NCBI RefSeq assembly: GCF_000238915.1
Contig: NZ_BAEG01000008.1
Span: 62,001-126,000 of the forward strand
Direction: 5' to 3'
Origin: Arthrobacter globiformis NBRC 12137
Lineage (GTDB): Bacteria > Actinomycetota > Actinomycetes > Actinomycetales > Micrococcaceae
DNA: 64,000 nucleotides
Part shown: one piece after another, positions 41,827-49,830 of the stretch
Position numbering within the stretch: position 1 is the first letter of the stretch
Layout: each line of letters starts with the position of its first letter
Translations under genes and position numbers: made by a program
The notes under the pieces: model-generated
Told to the model about the DNA's origin: nothing
Seen by the model: only the letters and a program-made list of their open reading frames with translations
The model's database searches: none

Positions 41827-41885
41827 TGGCTCCTCCCGACGTCGCCGGGGGCGCCGGGCGTCCCCGCGTGCTGCTGTACGGCCAT
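41823..41885 (-). CDS. Short leader ORF coupled to the MalF-type permease gene (20 aa)
   Basis: ATG 41885, with a strong AAAGGAGA ribosome site, opens a 20-codon ORF (MAVQQHAG..., ending GRSQ). Its TGA stop overlaps the GTG start of the permease gene. The peptide has no recognisable homology. It may allow translational coupling, or it may be an alternative start region; confidence is low. Confidence 0.35.
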   Translation of the reverse strand: MAVQQHAGTPGAPGDVGRSQ

Positions 41886-42158
41886 GTGGTCTCCTTTGGT
41901 CATCGTGGCCTGCCACGGTTTATTTCTTGCCTAAGCGTTGATGCAGGCAGCTGGTGCCGCCAAATCACGCTCCCAATGTGGCCCGAAAGTGACTCGGGCA
42001 ACGGCGGCTCCGTACCAAAGTAAACGGTTTCTTGACCGGTGTACACCCCTTTGCTAATTTTTGAGAAAGCGTTTTCCGACTAGGGGGCGCTGGGAGCGCC
42101 GCTGCGCTCGAACTGCGAAAGGCAGGACAAGGATGTTTGCACCCCGGAGAACGCGGCC
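41886..42158. promoter_or_regulatory. Divergent intergenic region with LacI-type sites
   Basis: About 270 bases without a gene. Operator-like sites are TAAGCGTTGA near 41932, TAAACGGTTTCT near 42021 and GAGAAAGCGTTTTCC with core AAGCGTTTTC at 42067-42076. These would serve both the ABC operon on the minus strand and the fusion gene on the plus strand. Confidence 0.55.
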
Positions 42159-45100
42159 ATGATTTCAGCCCGGGATGGCGCCCCCGGAAACGCCACCGTC
42201 GAAGACTCTTCTTCAGTACCCGTCCCGCCCGTCGCGGGCCGGGCCAGCGATGTCCGGTCCAGCGCCGTCCGGTCCGGCGATGTCCGGTCCAGCGCCGTCC
42301 CGCCCAGCGCCATCGGCGGCTACGAGGACTGGCCCGGCTTCATGGCGGCCGCCCCGCGCTACCGCGCGGCAGACACCCTGAGCCAGGAACTGGCGGACAC
42401 CCTGGGCGTGCCGGAGGCCCCGGCCAGGCCCGCCGTCCGTGTGGACTGGGAGGAAACAAACGACGGCGTGACCACCTCCCGCTTGAGCTGGCAGCTGGGC
42501 TTTGGCCCGCGCACCACTGCCTGGTTCATGCGCCCGGCGCACGCCGCCGGTCCCCTGCCGGGCGTCCTGGCGCTGCACTGCCACGCCGGCATCAAGTCCT
42601 CCGGTGCCGCGCGGCTGGTGGACAGCCCGACGGCGGGAAGCGGTTCGGCCCCGCTCCGGAACCGGCTGTATGAGGGCCGCCCCTTCGCCACCTGGCTGGC
42701 GTCGCAGGGTTTCGCCGTGCTCGCCCATGACACGTTCTCGTGGGGCAGCCGGGGCTTCGACCTCGGCACGCCTCCCGGTCGAACGGCTGCCGCCCTCGAC
42801 GGACGGAGGGCACTGTGGCGGGAGGCCGGCGTCCAACCGTCCGTGGCAGAACTGTACGACGCCGCGGCCGCCGCCCACGAGGACACCGTGGCCAAGGCCG
42901 CCGGCCTGCTCGGCACCAGCTTCGCCGGCATGGTGGCGCACGACGACCTCGCGGCGCTGAACGTGCTCGCCGGGCTCCCGGGGGTGGACGACGGAAGGCT
43001 CGGCTGTGCCGGCTTCTCCGGCGGGGGCGGCAGGTCCCTGATCCTCGCGGCGCTCAGCCCGCTGATCCGCAGCCACGTCGTGACCTGCATGATGACCACC
43101 TTCGGGTCCCTGTTTCCCGCGTATTTGGACGCACATTCGTGGCTGCTCCAGACGCCCGGCCTTCCCCGCCTTGGTGACTGGCCCGACCTCAGCGCGCGCT
43201 CATCGGCGGACAGCCTGCTGGTGCAGTACGCATCGGCCGACGAGCTGTTCCCGGACCAGGGAATGCACGACGCCGACGCCCGCCTGAGTGCCCTCCATCC
43301 GGCCCGGCGGTACACCGGGAGCTTTTGGCCGGGCGGCCATGCGTTCACCCGCGGCATGCAGGAGGAGGCGGCCGCCTTCCTCGCGGCAGGTCTTCAGGGC
43401 CGGCCTGGTGTTCAGGACGCAGCGGGTGTTCAGGCCGCGGCGGGCCTTCAGGCCCGGGTTAGTGTTCAGGCCGCGGCTGCCCCGGCCGTTCCGCCTGCCG
43501 TCCCCCGCATCGCGCTGGTGGGCGTGCACGGCTACGGCGCCCGGCACCTGGACAATCTGCGCCGGCTGGAGGACTGCCAACTGGCCCGGCTTGTTGCCGT
43601 CGCCGATCCGCGTCCCCCGGCTGACGGGACACTGGACTCCTCGGTGCAGGTCTTCGGCACCCTGGATGAGCTGCTGGCCGCGGGCACCGCACCGGATGTC
43701 GTCATCCTCGCGACGCCCATCCAGACCCACGCCCCGCTGGCCCTGGCCGCGATCGCCGCCGGTGCCGACGTCTACGTGGAGAAGCCGCCCATGGCCTCCC
43801 TTGCCCAGTTCGAGGAGGTGCTGGCCGCGGCCCAAGAGACGGGCAAGCTGGTCCAGGTCGGCTTCCAGAGCCTCGGCTCGGATGCGCTGCCGGAGATCGC
43901 TGACCTGGTGGAATCGGGGGCACTCGGCCGCATCCGCGGAATCGGTGCCACCGGGGCATGGCTGCGGAGCGCCGCCTACTTCAAGCGCTCACGCTGGGCC
44001 GGCCGGCGGAGCCTGGACGGCACCGATGTCGTGGACGGGGTGGCCACGAACGCCCTGGCCCATGCGGTTGCGACCGGGCTGCGGATTGCCGGCGCGGCCG
44101 GAGTGGACGACGTCGGGTCGGTGGAAACGGACCTGTACCGGGCCCACAACACGGAAAGCGACGACACATCAGTTATCCGGGTCCGCACATCGGCGGGACG
44201 GGTCCTCATGTGTGCCTTGACGCTGTGCGCGGCCGAACAGTCCCCGCCGTCCGTCACAGTCTTCGGCACCCTCGGCAAGGCGGAGTTCTTCTACACCGAG
44301 GACAGGCTGGTCCTGGAAACCGCCCAGGGCACCAGCACGCGGACGTTCGGACGGACGGACCTGCTGGAGAACCTCCTGGCCGCCCGCGCTGCCGGAAACG
44401 GAACCGGCGACGGCGGGGCGGACAATAATTTGGCGCGGCTGCTCAGCCCGCTCTCCGCCGCCGGAGCCTACATGACCGTCCTCGAGGCGGTCCGCACCGC
44501 TGAGCCGCCACGGGAGATACCGGCGGACAACATTGTCTGGGAAGGCGAGGGCGACGACGCCCACCCCGTGGTTGCCGGCATCGAGGCAGCCCTCCAGCGG
44601 GCAGTTCTCTCGCAGTCCACGTTCGCCGAGCTCGGGCTGCCCTGGGCCAGGCCGGAACCGGCGAACCCCGTTCTTGCTGTGGACGGCCGTCCTGTTGCCT
44701 GGCTGCAGGACGGAAGCCGCATCACGCCGACGTCCTCGCCCCGGCCCTACCTGCACCCTGTGACGACGCTCGCGGGCACGGTTGTCACTGACCACCTGCC
44801 CGCTGACCACGTCTGGCATCTGGGGGCCGGTGTCGCCATCCAGGACGTTGCCGGCGTTAACTTCTGGGGCGGGCGTACCTATACACGCCGGGCCGGTGGC
44901 TACGTCTGGCAGGACGACCATGGCCACATCGAAATCACGGACACGGCCGAGTCCCCCGGAGCCCTGGACCAGGCACTGCGCTGGATCGGACCCGACGGCA
45001 CGGCGGTCCTGTCAGAACGGCGGCACTGGCGGTATGACGCCGTCGGCCCCTCCGTGTGGAAGCTGAGCATGGACTTTGAACTGTCACCCGCGGGCCCGGA

Positions 45101-45524
45101 ACCCGTCGCACTCGGCAGCCCGGGCTCCAACGGCCGGGAAAACGGCGGCTACGGCGGCTTCTTCTGGCGGCTGCCACCCACCAGTGGCGCACGGGTCCGG
45201 ACGGCCAGCGCCGAAGGCGAGGACGCCGTGCACGGCACAGTTGCCCCGTGGCTGGCATGGAGCGGAGTGTTCGGAACCGTTGGAAGGCCCGGGCACGGCA
45301 AGGAGGCCACCCTGGTGTTCCTCGCTTCGCCGCAGGCACCGGATCCGTGGTTCGTCCGGCTGTCCGGCTACCCGGGGGTCGGGCTCTCGCTCGCCTGGCA
45401 CGAGCCCCTCCTCGCAACCCGGGACAACCCGGTCCGGCGCACCGTCACGGTACTGGTCGCCGACGGAATCCTGAGCACCACAGACATTGCACAACTCACC
45501 GAATCTTTGGGGGAAACCACATGA
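42159..45524 (+). CDS. Triple fusion: alpha/beta-hydrolase, Gfo/Idh/MocA oxidoreductase, DUF6807
   Basis: 1121 residues. Residues ~50-405 are an alpha/beta-hydrolase of the acetylxylan-esterase-like kind: LALHCHAGIKSSGAARL, VLAHDTFSWGSRGFDLG, nucleophile elbow GFSGGGG near residue 287, ASADELFPDQG (Asp) and WPGGHAF (His). Residues 410-439 are a linker of five hexapeptide repeats. Residues ~447-790 are a Gfo/Idh/MocA dehydrogenase (IALVGVHGYGARHL, VEKPPMASL). Residues ~860-1115 are DUF6807 (YLHPVTTLAGTVVTDHLPADHVWH, NFWGGRTYT, GYGGFFWRLP). The last two domains are paralogous to the 688-residue protein at 28957. It overlaps the next gene by 4 bases. The reaction chain is unknown; deacylation plus redox chemistry on one substrate is my inference. 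Confidence 0.82.
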   Translation: MISARDGAPGNATVEDSSSVPVPPVAGRASDVRSSAVRSGDVRSSAVPPSAIGGYEDWPGFMAAAPRYRAADTLSQELADTLGVPEAPARPAVRVDWEETNDGVTTSRLSWQLGFGPRTTAWFMRPAHAAGPLPGVLALHCHAGIKSSGAARLVDSPTAGSGSAPLRNRLYEGRPFATWLASQGFAVLAHDTFSWGSRGFDLGTPPGRTAAALDGRRALWREAGVQPSVAELYDAAAAAHEDTVAKAAGLLGTSFAGMVAHDDLAALNVLAGLPGVDDGRLGCAGFSGGGGRSLILAALSPLIRSHVVTCMMTTFGSLFPAYLDAHSWLLQTPGLPRLGDWPDLSARSSADSLLVQYASADELFPDQGMHDADARLSALHPARRYTGSFWPGGHAFTRGMQEEAAAFLAAGLQGRPGVQDAAGVQAAAGLQARVSVQAAAAPAVPPAVPRIALVGVHGYGARHLDNLRRLEDCQLARLVAVADPRPPADGTLDSSVQVFGTLDELLAAGTAPDVVILATPIQTHAPLALAAIAAGADVYVEKPPMASLAQFEEVLAAAQETGKLVQVGFQSLGSDALPEIADLVESGALGRIRGIGATGAWLRSAAYFKRSRWAGRRSLDGTDVVDGVATNALAHAVATGLRIAGAAGVDDVGSVETDLYRAHNTESDDTSVIRVRTSAGRVLMCALTLCAAEQSPPSVTVFGTLGKAEFFYTEDRLVLETAQGTSTRTFGRTDLLENLLAARAAGNGTGDGGADNNLARLLSPLSAAGAYMTVLEAVRTAEPPREIPADNIVWEGEGDDAHPVVAGIEAALQRAVLSQSTFAELGLPWARPEPANPVLAVDGRPVAWLQDGSRITPTSSPRPYLHPVTTLAGTVVTDHLPADHVWHLGAGVAIQDVAGVNFWGGRTYTRRAGGYVWQDDHGHIEITDTAESPGALDQALRWIGPDGTAVLSERRHWRYDAVGPSVWKLSMDFELSPAGPEPVALGSPGSNGRENGGYGGFFWRLPPTSGARVRTASAEGEDAVHGTVAPWLAWSGVFGTVGRPGHGKEATLVFLASPQAPDPWFVRLSGYPGVGLSLAWHEPLLATRDNPVRRTVTVLVADGILSTTDIAQLTESLGETT
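42247..42300 (+). repeat. Tandem repeat in the 5' end of the fusion gene
   Basis: A 24-base unit (42247-42270) is repeated exactly at 42277-42300 with a 30-base period, encoding DVRSSAV twice in the disordered N-terminus. Confidence 0.85.
43386..43475 (+). repeat. Five 18-bp repeats encoding the interdomain linker
   Basis: Five in-frame 18-base units encode AGLQGR, PGVQDA, AGVQAA, AGLQAR and VSVQAA between the hydrolase and oxidoreductase domains of the triple fusion. Confidence 0.85.
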
Positions 45525-46642
45525 ACGTTCCTGCACCCGCAATCGCGTTGGCTGAAGCTGCACAGGCTCCAGCGGCTGCGCCCGGCAACCGAAGCGACAG
45601 GGCCGCCAAACGGCAACGGGTCCTGGACATACTGGACGCCAAGGGACATGACTCCCTGCTCCTGACCAGCCACACCGCCCTGACCTGGTACCTGGACGGC
45701 AGCCGCATGCACGTCAGCCTGGCGGGCGACCCGATTGCCGCGCTCCTCGTGGACCGTGTCGGCGACCACCTCGTCACGTTTAATAACGAGGCGGAACGCC
45801 TCACCGCCGAAGAGCTGCCACCCGGCGTCGAACTTCACACCGTCCCCTGGCACGCACAGCTCGCCGACGCCGTCGATGCACTCGCCGGATCCGGCGAGCC
45901 GCTGGCGGAGAAGGCCGTGGCCGCGGAACTCCGGGCGGCGCGGCAGCCGATGCTGCCGGGTGAAAGCGCCCGCTACGCGCGGCTGTGCGCCGACGCTGCC
46001 CGTGCCATGACGGACGTGCTCTACAGGACGACGCCGGACACCACGGAGTTCGAGGTCGCGTCCGCCCTGGCCGCACGGATCGTCGCGGCCGGCGCCGAAC
46101 CCCTGGTCCTGCTTTGCAACGGCGGCTTGCGCAGCGCGTTCCGGCACCCGCTGGCCACCCACGCACCCTTGGGCCGGCGGGCCATGGCCGTGGTCTGCGC
46201 GCGGCGGCACGGCCTGGTGGCCAACCTGACCAGGTGGGTGCGGTTCGACGCCGGCACCCCGGCGGAGCTGGACGCCGAGGGGCGCATCGCGGCGGTTGAA
46301 GCGGACATCTTTGCGGCCACGGTTCCGGGGGCCAGGCTTGGCGGCATTTTCGCCGAGATCCAGGCAGCGTACGCCCGGCACGGCTTCGGCGCCGACCAGT
46401 GGACCCTGCACCACCAGGGCGGGCCGGCCGGCTACGCGGGCCGCGATCCCCGCGCCACCGCCGCCACAGACGACGTCGTGGTGCCCAACCAGACCTTCAC
46501 GTGGAACCCCTCCGGCCCGGGCGTCAAAATCGAGGATACGGTGCAGCTGACGGCGGCGGGGACCGGCGTCCTGACGCTCGACCCGAGGTGGCCGGCGTCG
46601 GACATCAACGGGCTCCCCCGCCCGCTGACACTGCAGCTGTAG
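45521..46642 (+). CDS. M24-fold (creatinase/aminopeptidase P-like) protein with degenerate metal site
   Basis: 373 residues, ATG overlapping the fusion-gene stop (ATGA). The N-terminal domain (KRQRVLDILDAKGHDSLLLTSHTALTWYLDGSR) and the C-terminal pita-bread region (LCADAARAMTDVLYRTTPDTTEFEVASALA) match the M24/creatinase superfamily. Of the five usual metal ligands, His survives in TLHHQGGPAGY and the last Glu in GVKIEDTVQ. Both Asp (VANLTRWVRF where ...DITR is expected) and the first Glu (FTWNPSG where T-x-EPG is expected) are replaced. A metal-free, creatinase-like hydrolase or non-catalytic protein is likely; in this context the substrate may be sugar-derived. Confidence 0.8.
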   Translation: MNVPAPAIALAEAAQAPAAAPGNRSDRAAKRQRVLDILDAKGHDSLLLTSHTALTWYLDGSRMHVSLAGDPIAALLVDRVGDHLVTFNNEAERLTAEELPPGVELHTVPWHAQLADAVDALAGSGEPLAEKAVAAELRAARQPMLPGESARYARLCADAARAMTDVLYRTTPDTTEFEVASALAARIVAAGAEPLVLLCNGGLRSAFRHPLATHAPLGRRAMAVVCARRHGLVANLTRWVRFDAGTPAELDAEGRIAAVEADIFAATVPGARLGGIFAEIQAAYARHGFGADQWTLHHQGGPAGYAGRDPRATAATDDVVVPNQTFTWNPSGPGVKIEDTVQLTAAGTGVLTLDPRWPASDINGLPRPLTLQL

Positions 46643-46668
46643 CCATAGCTGACCCAACCGCTCACCTG

Positions 46669-46736
46669 ACCCAACTAGGTAGCAGAACAGGGCGTTCCCA
46701 GATCTGGGAACGCCCTGTTCTGCTACCTAGTTGGGT
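46669..46736. terminator. 68-bp perfect palindrome between convergent genes
   Basis: Two 34-base arms (46669-46702 and 46703-46736) are exact reverse complements with no loop, centre AGATCT. It would form a very strong hairpin in transcripts from either side. It shares CTGCTACCTAGTTGGGT with the element at 59387-59441. Confidence 0.8.
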
Positions 46737-46745
46737 GGCGGGGAC

Positions 46746-47879
46746 CTACGAGAGCCGGAACGCAGGGTCCACCGGCAGGTCGAAGCTCCGGTCCCGCGGC
46801 TCGGGCAGGAGCGCGGCGGTGAAGCTGAAACCCAGGCCGGGAAGGCCGGTCCCGGAGAGGCGGCTGTCGCGGATACGGACTGGCGACTGGCCGGCCAGGA
46901 TGCCCATCTGCTCGAAGGAGGCGTCCTCCACGTCCTCCACGCTGACGGCCTCGGCGAGGGTCAGGGCGAGCTGGCCGGACAGCTCGGGCAGCAGGTGCGG
47001 CGCCACGCGGACGCTGTTGGCCCGGGCCAGCTCAACGATGCGGCGGAAGGGCGTGATGCCGCCCACCCGGATGATGTTGGGCTGGATGATGTCCACCGCC
47101 TCGGCCTCGATGAAGTCCCGGAAGCGGTAAATAGTGTGCACGTTTTCGCCCAGCGCGATAGGCACCGGCGACTGTTTCCGCAGGCGGCGGTAGGCCGAGA
47201 GGTCGTCGGCGCGCAGGGGTTCCTCCAGCCAGTCCAGGCCGAACTGGCCCAGCACGTCCAGTGCCCGGAGGGCAGCGGGCAGGTCCCAGCGCTGGTTTGC
47301 GTCGATCATGAGCCTGCGCTCCGGGCCGAGCACCGAGCGGACCGCGGCCACGCGTTCGGCGTCCTCGGCCAGGTCCGGCTTGCCCACCTTGATCTTCACG
47401 GCCCGGTGGCCCGCCGCGACCCACCGTTCGGTCTGCGCCACGAGTTCGTCGAGGGAGTAGTGCAGGTTCACACCCGAGCCGTAGACCTCCACCGATTCCT
47501 GCCGCTGGCCCAGCAGCCCCGCCACGGACACGTCCGCGGTACGGGCCGCCAGGTCCCAGAGGGCGAGGTCGACGCCGGCCATCGCGATGGTGGTGAGCCC
47601 CCCGCCGCCGGCCTCGTGCAGCCGTCTCCAGAGCTGGTCCCAGACCACCTCCGGGTTCACGTCCAGCCCGGTGATAAAAGGCGCGATGTCGTGGTCAAGG
47701 AGGGCCTTGACCGCCTGTGGCCCGATGGTGGGCGTCCAGGAGAAACCGTGCCCCGCACCGCCGTCGTCCGTAAAAAGGCTGGTGGCGATGATGTGGTTCT
47801 CGGGTGCATCAGCACCCCAGCTGCGCCGCAGCGGCACGGTGATCAGGCGCGTGTGCAGCCCGGTGATCTTGGCCGCCAT
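46746..47879 (-). CDS. Mandelate racemase/muconate lactonizing enzyme family protein, probable sugar-acid dehydratase
   Basis: 377-residue enolase-superfamily enzyme. Active-site elements: RAVKIKVGKPD (Lys pair), LMIDANQRWD (metal Asp), LDWLEEPLR (metal Glu), ALGENVH (metal Glu) and VAPHLLPELSG (catalytic His). The Lys-x-Lys plus His arrangement fits the MR subgroup of acid-sugar dehydratases. Next to KDG dehydratase, it probably turns an aldarate such as glucarate or galactarate into 5-keto-4-deoxyglucarate. Its ATG overlaps the upstream gene stop (TGATG). Confidence 0.87.
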   Translation of the reverse strand: MAAKITGLHTRLITVPLRRSWGADAPENHIIATSLFTDDGGAGHGFSWTPTIGPQAVKALLDHDIAPFITGLDVNPEVVWDQLWRRLHEAGGGGLTTIAMAGVDLALWDLAARTADVSVAGLLGQRQESVEVYGSGVNLHYSLDELVAQTERWVAAGHRAVKIKVGKPDLAEDAERVAAVRSVLGPERRLMIDANQRWDLPAALRALDVLGQFGLDWLEEPLRADDLSAYRRLRKQSPVPIALGENVHTIYRFRDFIEAEAVDIIQPNIIRVGGITPFRRIVELARANSVRVAPHLLPELSGQLALTLAEAVSVEDVEDASFEQMGILAGQSPVRIRDSRLSGTGLPGLGFSFTAALLPEPRDRSFDLPVDPAFRLS

Positions 47880-48784
47880 CAGCGGCCGGCCAGCTCGTGG
47901 CCCTTGGCCAGGATTGCCTTGAGCTCCACAAGCTGGCCCTCGGTGGGGTCAACCAGCGGGGGCCTGACCGGACCGACGGCCAGTCCGTTGAGGCGCAGCC
48001 CGGCCTTGATCAGGGAGACACCGAAGCCCGGTGTCTGGTCCCGCAGGCGGACGAGGGGCGCGAAGAAGCCGTCGAGCAGGGCCTGCCGGCGGTCCTCATC
48101 GCCGCTGGCGTAGGCGTCGTAGTAGGCGGTGGCGATTTCCGGTGCCATGGCGAAGGCCGCCGAGGAGTACAGCGGGATGCCGAGTCCCCGGTAGGCGCCC
48201 TGCGTCAGTTCGGCGGTCAGCAGGCCGTTGAAGAGCAGAAAGTCCTCCCGGCCGCTGGCCCTGACAGCGGAGACAATCTCCTGGGCCAGGCCGACGTCGC
48301 CGATGCCGTCCTTGAAGCCGATCACATTGGGGTTGCCGGCCAGCTGTGCGATGGCCTTGGCCGTGAACTTGGCCGTGCCGCGGTGGTACACGATCACCGG
48401 CAGGCTGCCAGCGCCGGCCACCGCCTCGATGTAGGCCACCACGCCGTCGGTTGGGCCGGAGACCAGGTACGGCGGCAGGACCAGCAGGGCGTCGGCGCCC
48501 GCCTCTTCGGCGGCGCGTGCCGCGGCGAGGGCGTGGCCCAGGGGTCCGCCCGCACCGGCGATGACGGGCACCTGGCCGTTGACGGTTTCGACGGCGGCCG
48601 CCACCACGGTGCGCACCTCGTCGATGCTCAGGGCATGGAATTCGCCGGTGCCGCACGCCGGGAACACGGCACCGGGACGGTGGGGAAGGCGGGAGGCGAT
48701 GTGTTCCTTCAGGACCTCAACGTCCACTGCGCCGTCGGCGCCGAAGGGGGTGACGGGAAAGAAAAGCACGCCGTCGAGTTTCAT
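47879..48784 (-). CDS. kdgD: 5-dehydro-4-deoxyglucarate dehydratase
   Basis: 301-residue DapA-superfamily enzyme that decarboxylates and dehydrates 5-keto-4-deoxyglucarate to alpha-ketoglutarate semialdehyde. FFPVTPFGADGAVD, FPACGTGEFHALSIDE, the tyrosine in PVIVYHRGTAKFT and the Schiff-base lysine in NVIGFKDGIGD are all typical. ATG preceded by AGGAG and overlapping the upstream SDR stop (ATGA). Neighbours support an oxidative uronate/aldarate pathway. Confidence 0.93.
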   Translation of the reverse strand: MKLDGVLFFPVTPFGADGAVDVEVLKEHIASRLPHRPGAVFPACGTGEFHALSIDEVRTVVAAAVETVNGQVPVIAGAGGPLGHALAAARAAEEAGADALLVLPPYLVSGPTDGVVAYIEAVAGAGSLPVIVYHRGTAKFTAKAIAQLAGNPNVIGFKDGIGDVGLAQEIVSAVRASGREDFLLFNGLLTAELTQGAYRGLGIPLYSSAAFAMAPEIATAYYDAYASGDEDRRQALLDGFFAPLVRLRDQTPGFGVSLIKAGLRLNGLAVGPVRPPLVDPTEGQLVELKAILAKGHELAGR

Positions 48785-49803
48785 TTGGTCTCCTGTGATC
48801 CGGGTGTGGCTGATCCTGTGCTAACTGGTCCTGCGGTGGCTGGTCCTGCAACGGCGCCGACCAGGGTTTCCCCGGCGCGTGTTTCGTCGGCCCGGGCCTG
48901 GTCCGCGTGGGCGAGTTCTGTTCGCCAGGTGCGTTGGGGTTCCCAGCCGAGCAGCCGCTTGGCTTTGGCGACGGAAAAGGCGGGGCTGGTGCCGGTGAGG
49001 CTGGCTGCCCGCCCTGCGCTGCCAGGCACGAACCGGGGCATTAGCGCGGCCAGCGGTTCGGTGGCCAGCGCATCCTCGGCACCCACGAAGAACGTCTCGC
49101 CGTTGGGGATGGAGTCCATGTTCCGCAGCAGCACGTCGAGGAAGTCCGCCACGTCCCGGGCATCCACATAGTTGAAGAGGGCCGGCGCGGACAGTGCCGG
49201 GTCGGCGAGCCGCTCGCGGACGGTGTGCCCCTGCTGGGTGGGAGCGCCCGCCCACTCCTCCGGCGAGATGACGTAGCAGGGCCGGAACGCTGCGTAGCGG
49301 ATCCGGTCCCCCTGGGCCGCGGCGAACATCTGCACCGTCTGTTCAGCAATCAGCTTGGACAGTGCATAGGCGTTCCAGGGGCGGGGCGGGGTGGCCTCGT
49401 CCACCGGGAAGGACTCCGGCAGCCAGCCGGCCGGCGAGCCGTAGCCCAGGACGGTGGGGCTGCTGGCCGTGATGATCTTTCCGATCCCGAGTTCGGTGGC
49501 CGCGCTGACCACCGCGAAGGCGAGGCGGGTGTTGGTGCTGAAGATGACGTCCTCGGGTGCACTGAAAGGCACGGCAATAGCAGCGAGGTGGATGACGGCG
49601 TCGGGCGCTGTGCGTTCCAGGAGGCGGAACGCCTCGCCGGGGACCAGCAGGTCCGCCGTTTCCTGTTTGACGCCGGCCGGGAACGTGCCGTCCGGGACGG
49701 CGTCCCGGTCCGCCGAGATCACTTCGTGGCCCGCCTCGGCGAGGCCGGCGACCACGCTGCGCCCCAGGCGTCCGGCGCCGCCGGTGACAAGAATTCTGCT
49801 CAT
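48781..49803 (-). CDS. NAD(P)-dependent epimerase/dehydratase-fold oxidoreductase (extended SDR)
   Basis: 340 residues. RILVTGGAGRLGRSVV (nucleotide loop), DAVIHLAAIAVPF, SSPTVLGYG and the catalytic NAYALSKLIAEQ (YxxxK) identify an extended SDR. Fold and context allow uronate dehydrogenase activity, but it is longer than known Udh and could be an epimerase. The C-terminal ~40 residues are low-complexity (TAGPVSTGSATPG) and encoded by short repeats. It overlaps kdgD by 4 bases. Confidence 0.82.
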   Translation of the reverse strand: MSRILVTGGAGRLGRSVVAGLAEAGHEVISADRDAVPDGTFPAGVKQETADLLVPGEAFRLLERTAPDAVIHLAAIAVPFSAPEDVIFSTNTRLAFAVVSAATELGIGKIITASSPTVLGYGSPAGWLPESFPVDEATPPRPWNAYALSKLIAEQTVQMFAAAQGDRIRYAAFRPCYVISPEEWAGAPTQQGHTVRERLADPALSAPALFNYVDARDVADFLDVLLRNMDSIPNGETFFVGAEDALATEPLAALMPRFVPGSAGRAASLTGTSPAFSVAKAKRLLGWEPQRTWRTELAHADQARADETRAGETLVGAVAGPATAGPVSTGSATPGSQETK

Positions 49804-49830
49804 GGTGTTCTCTTCCTGTTCCTGCTGCGT

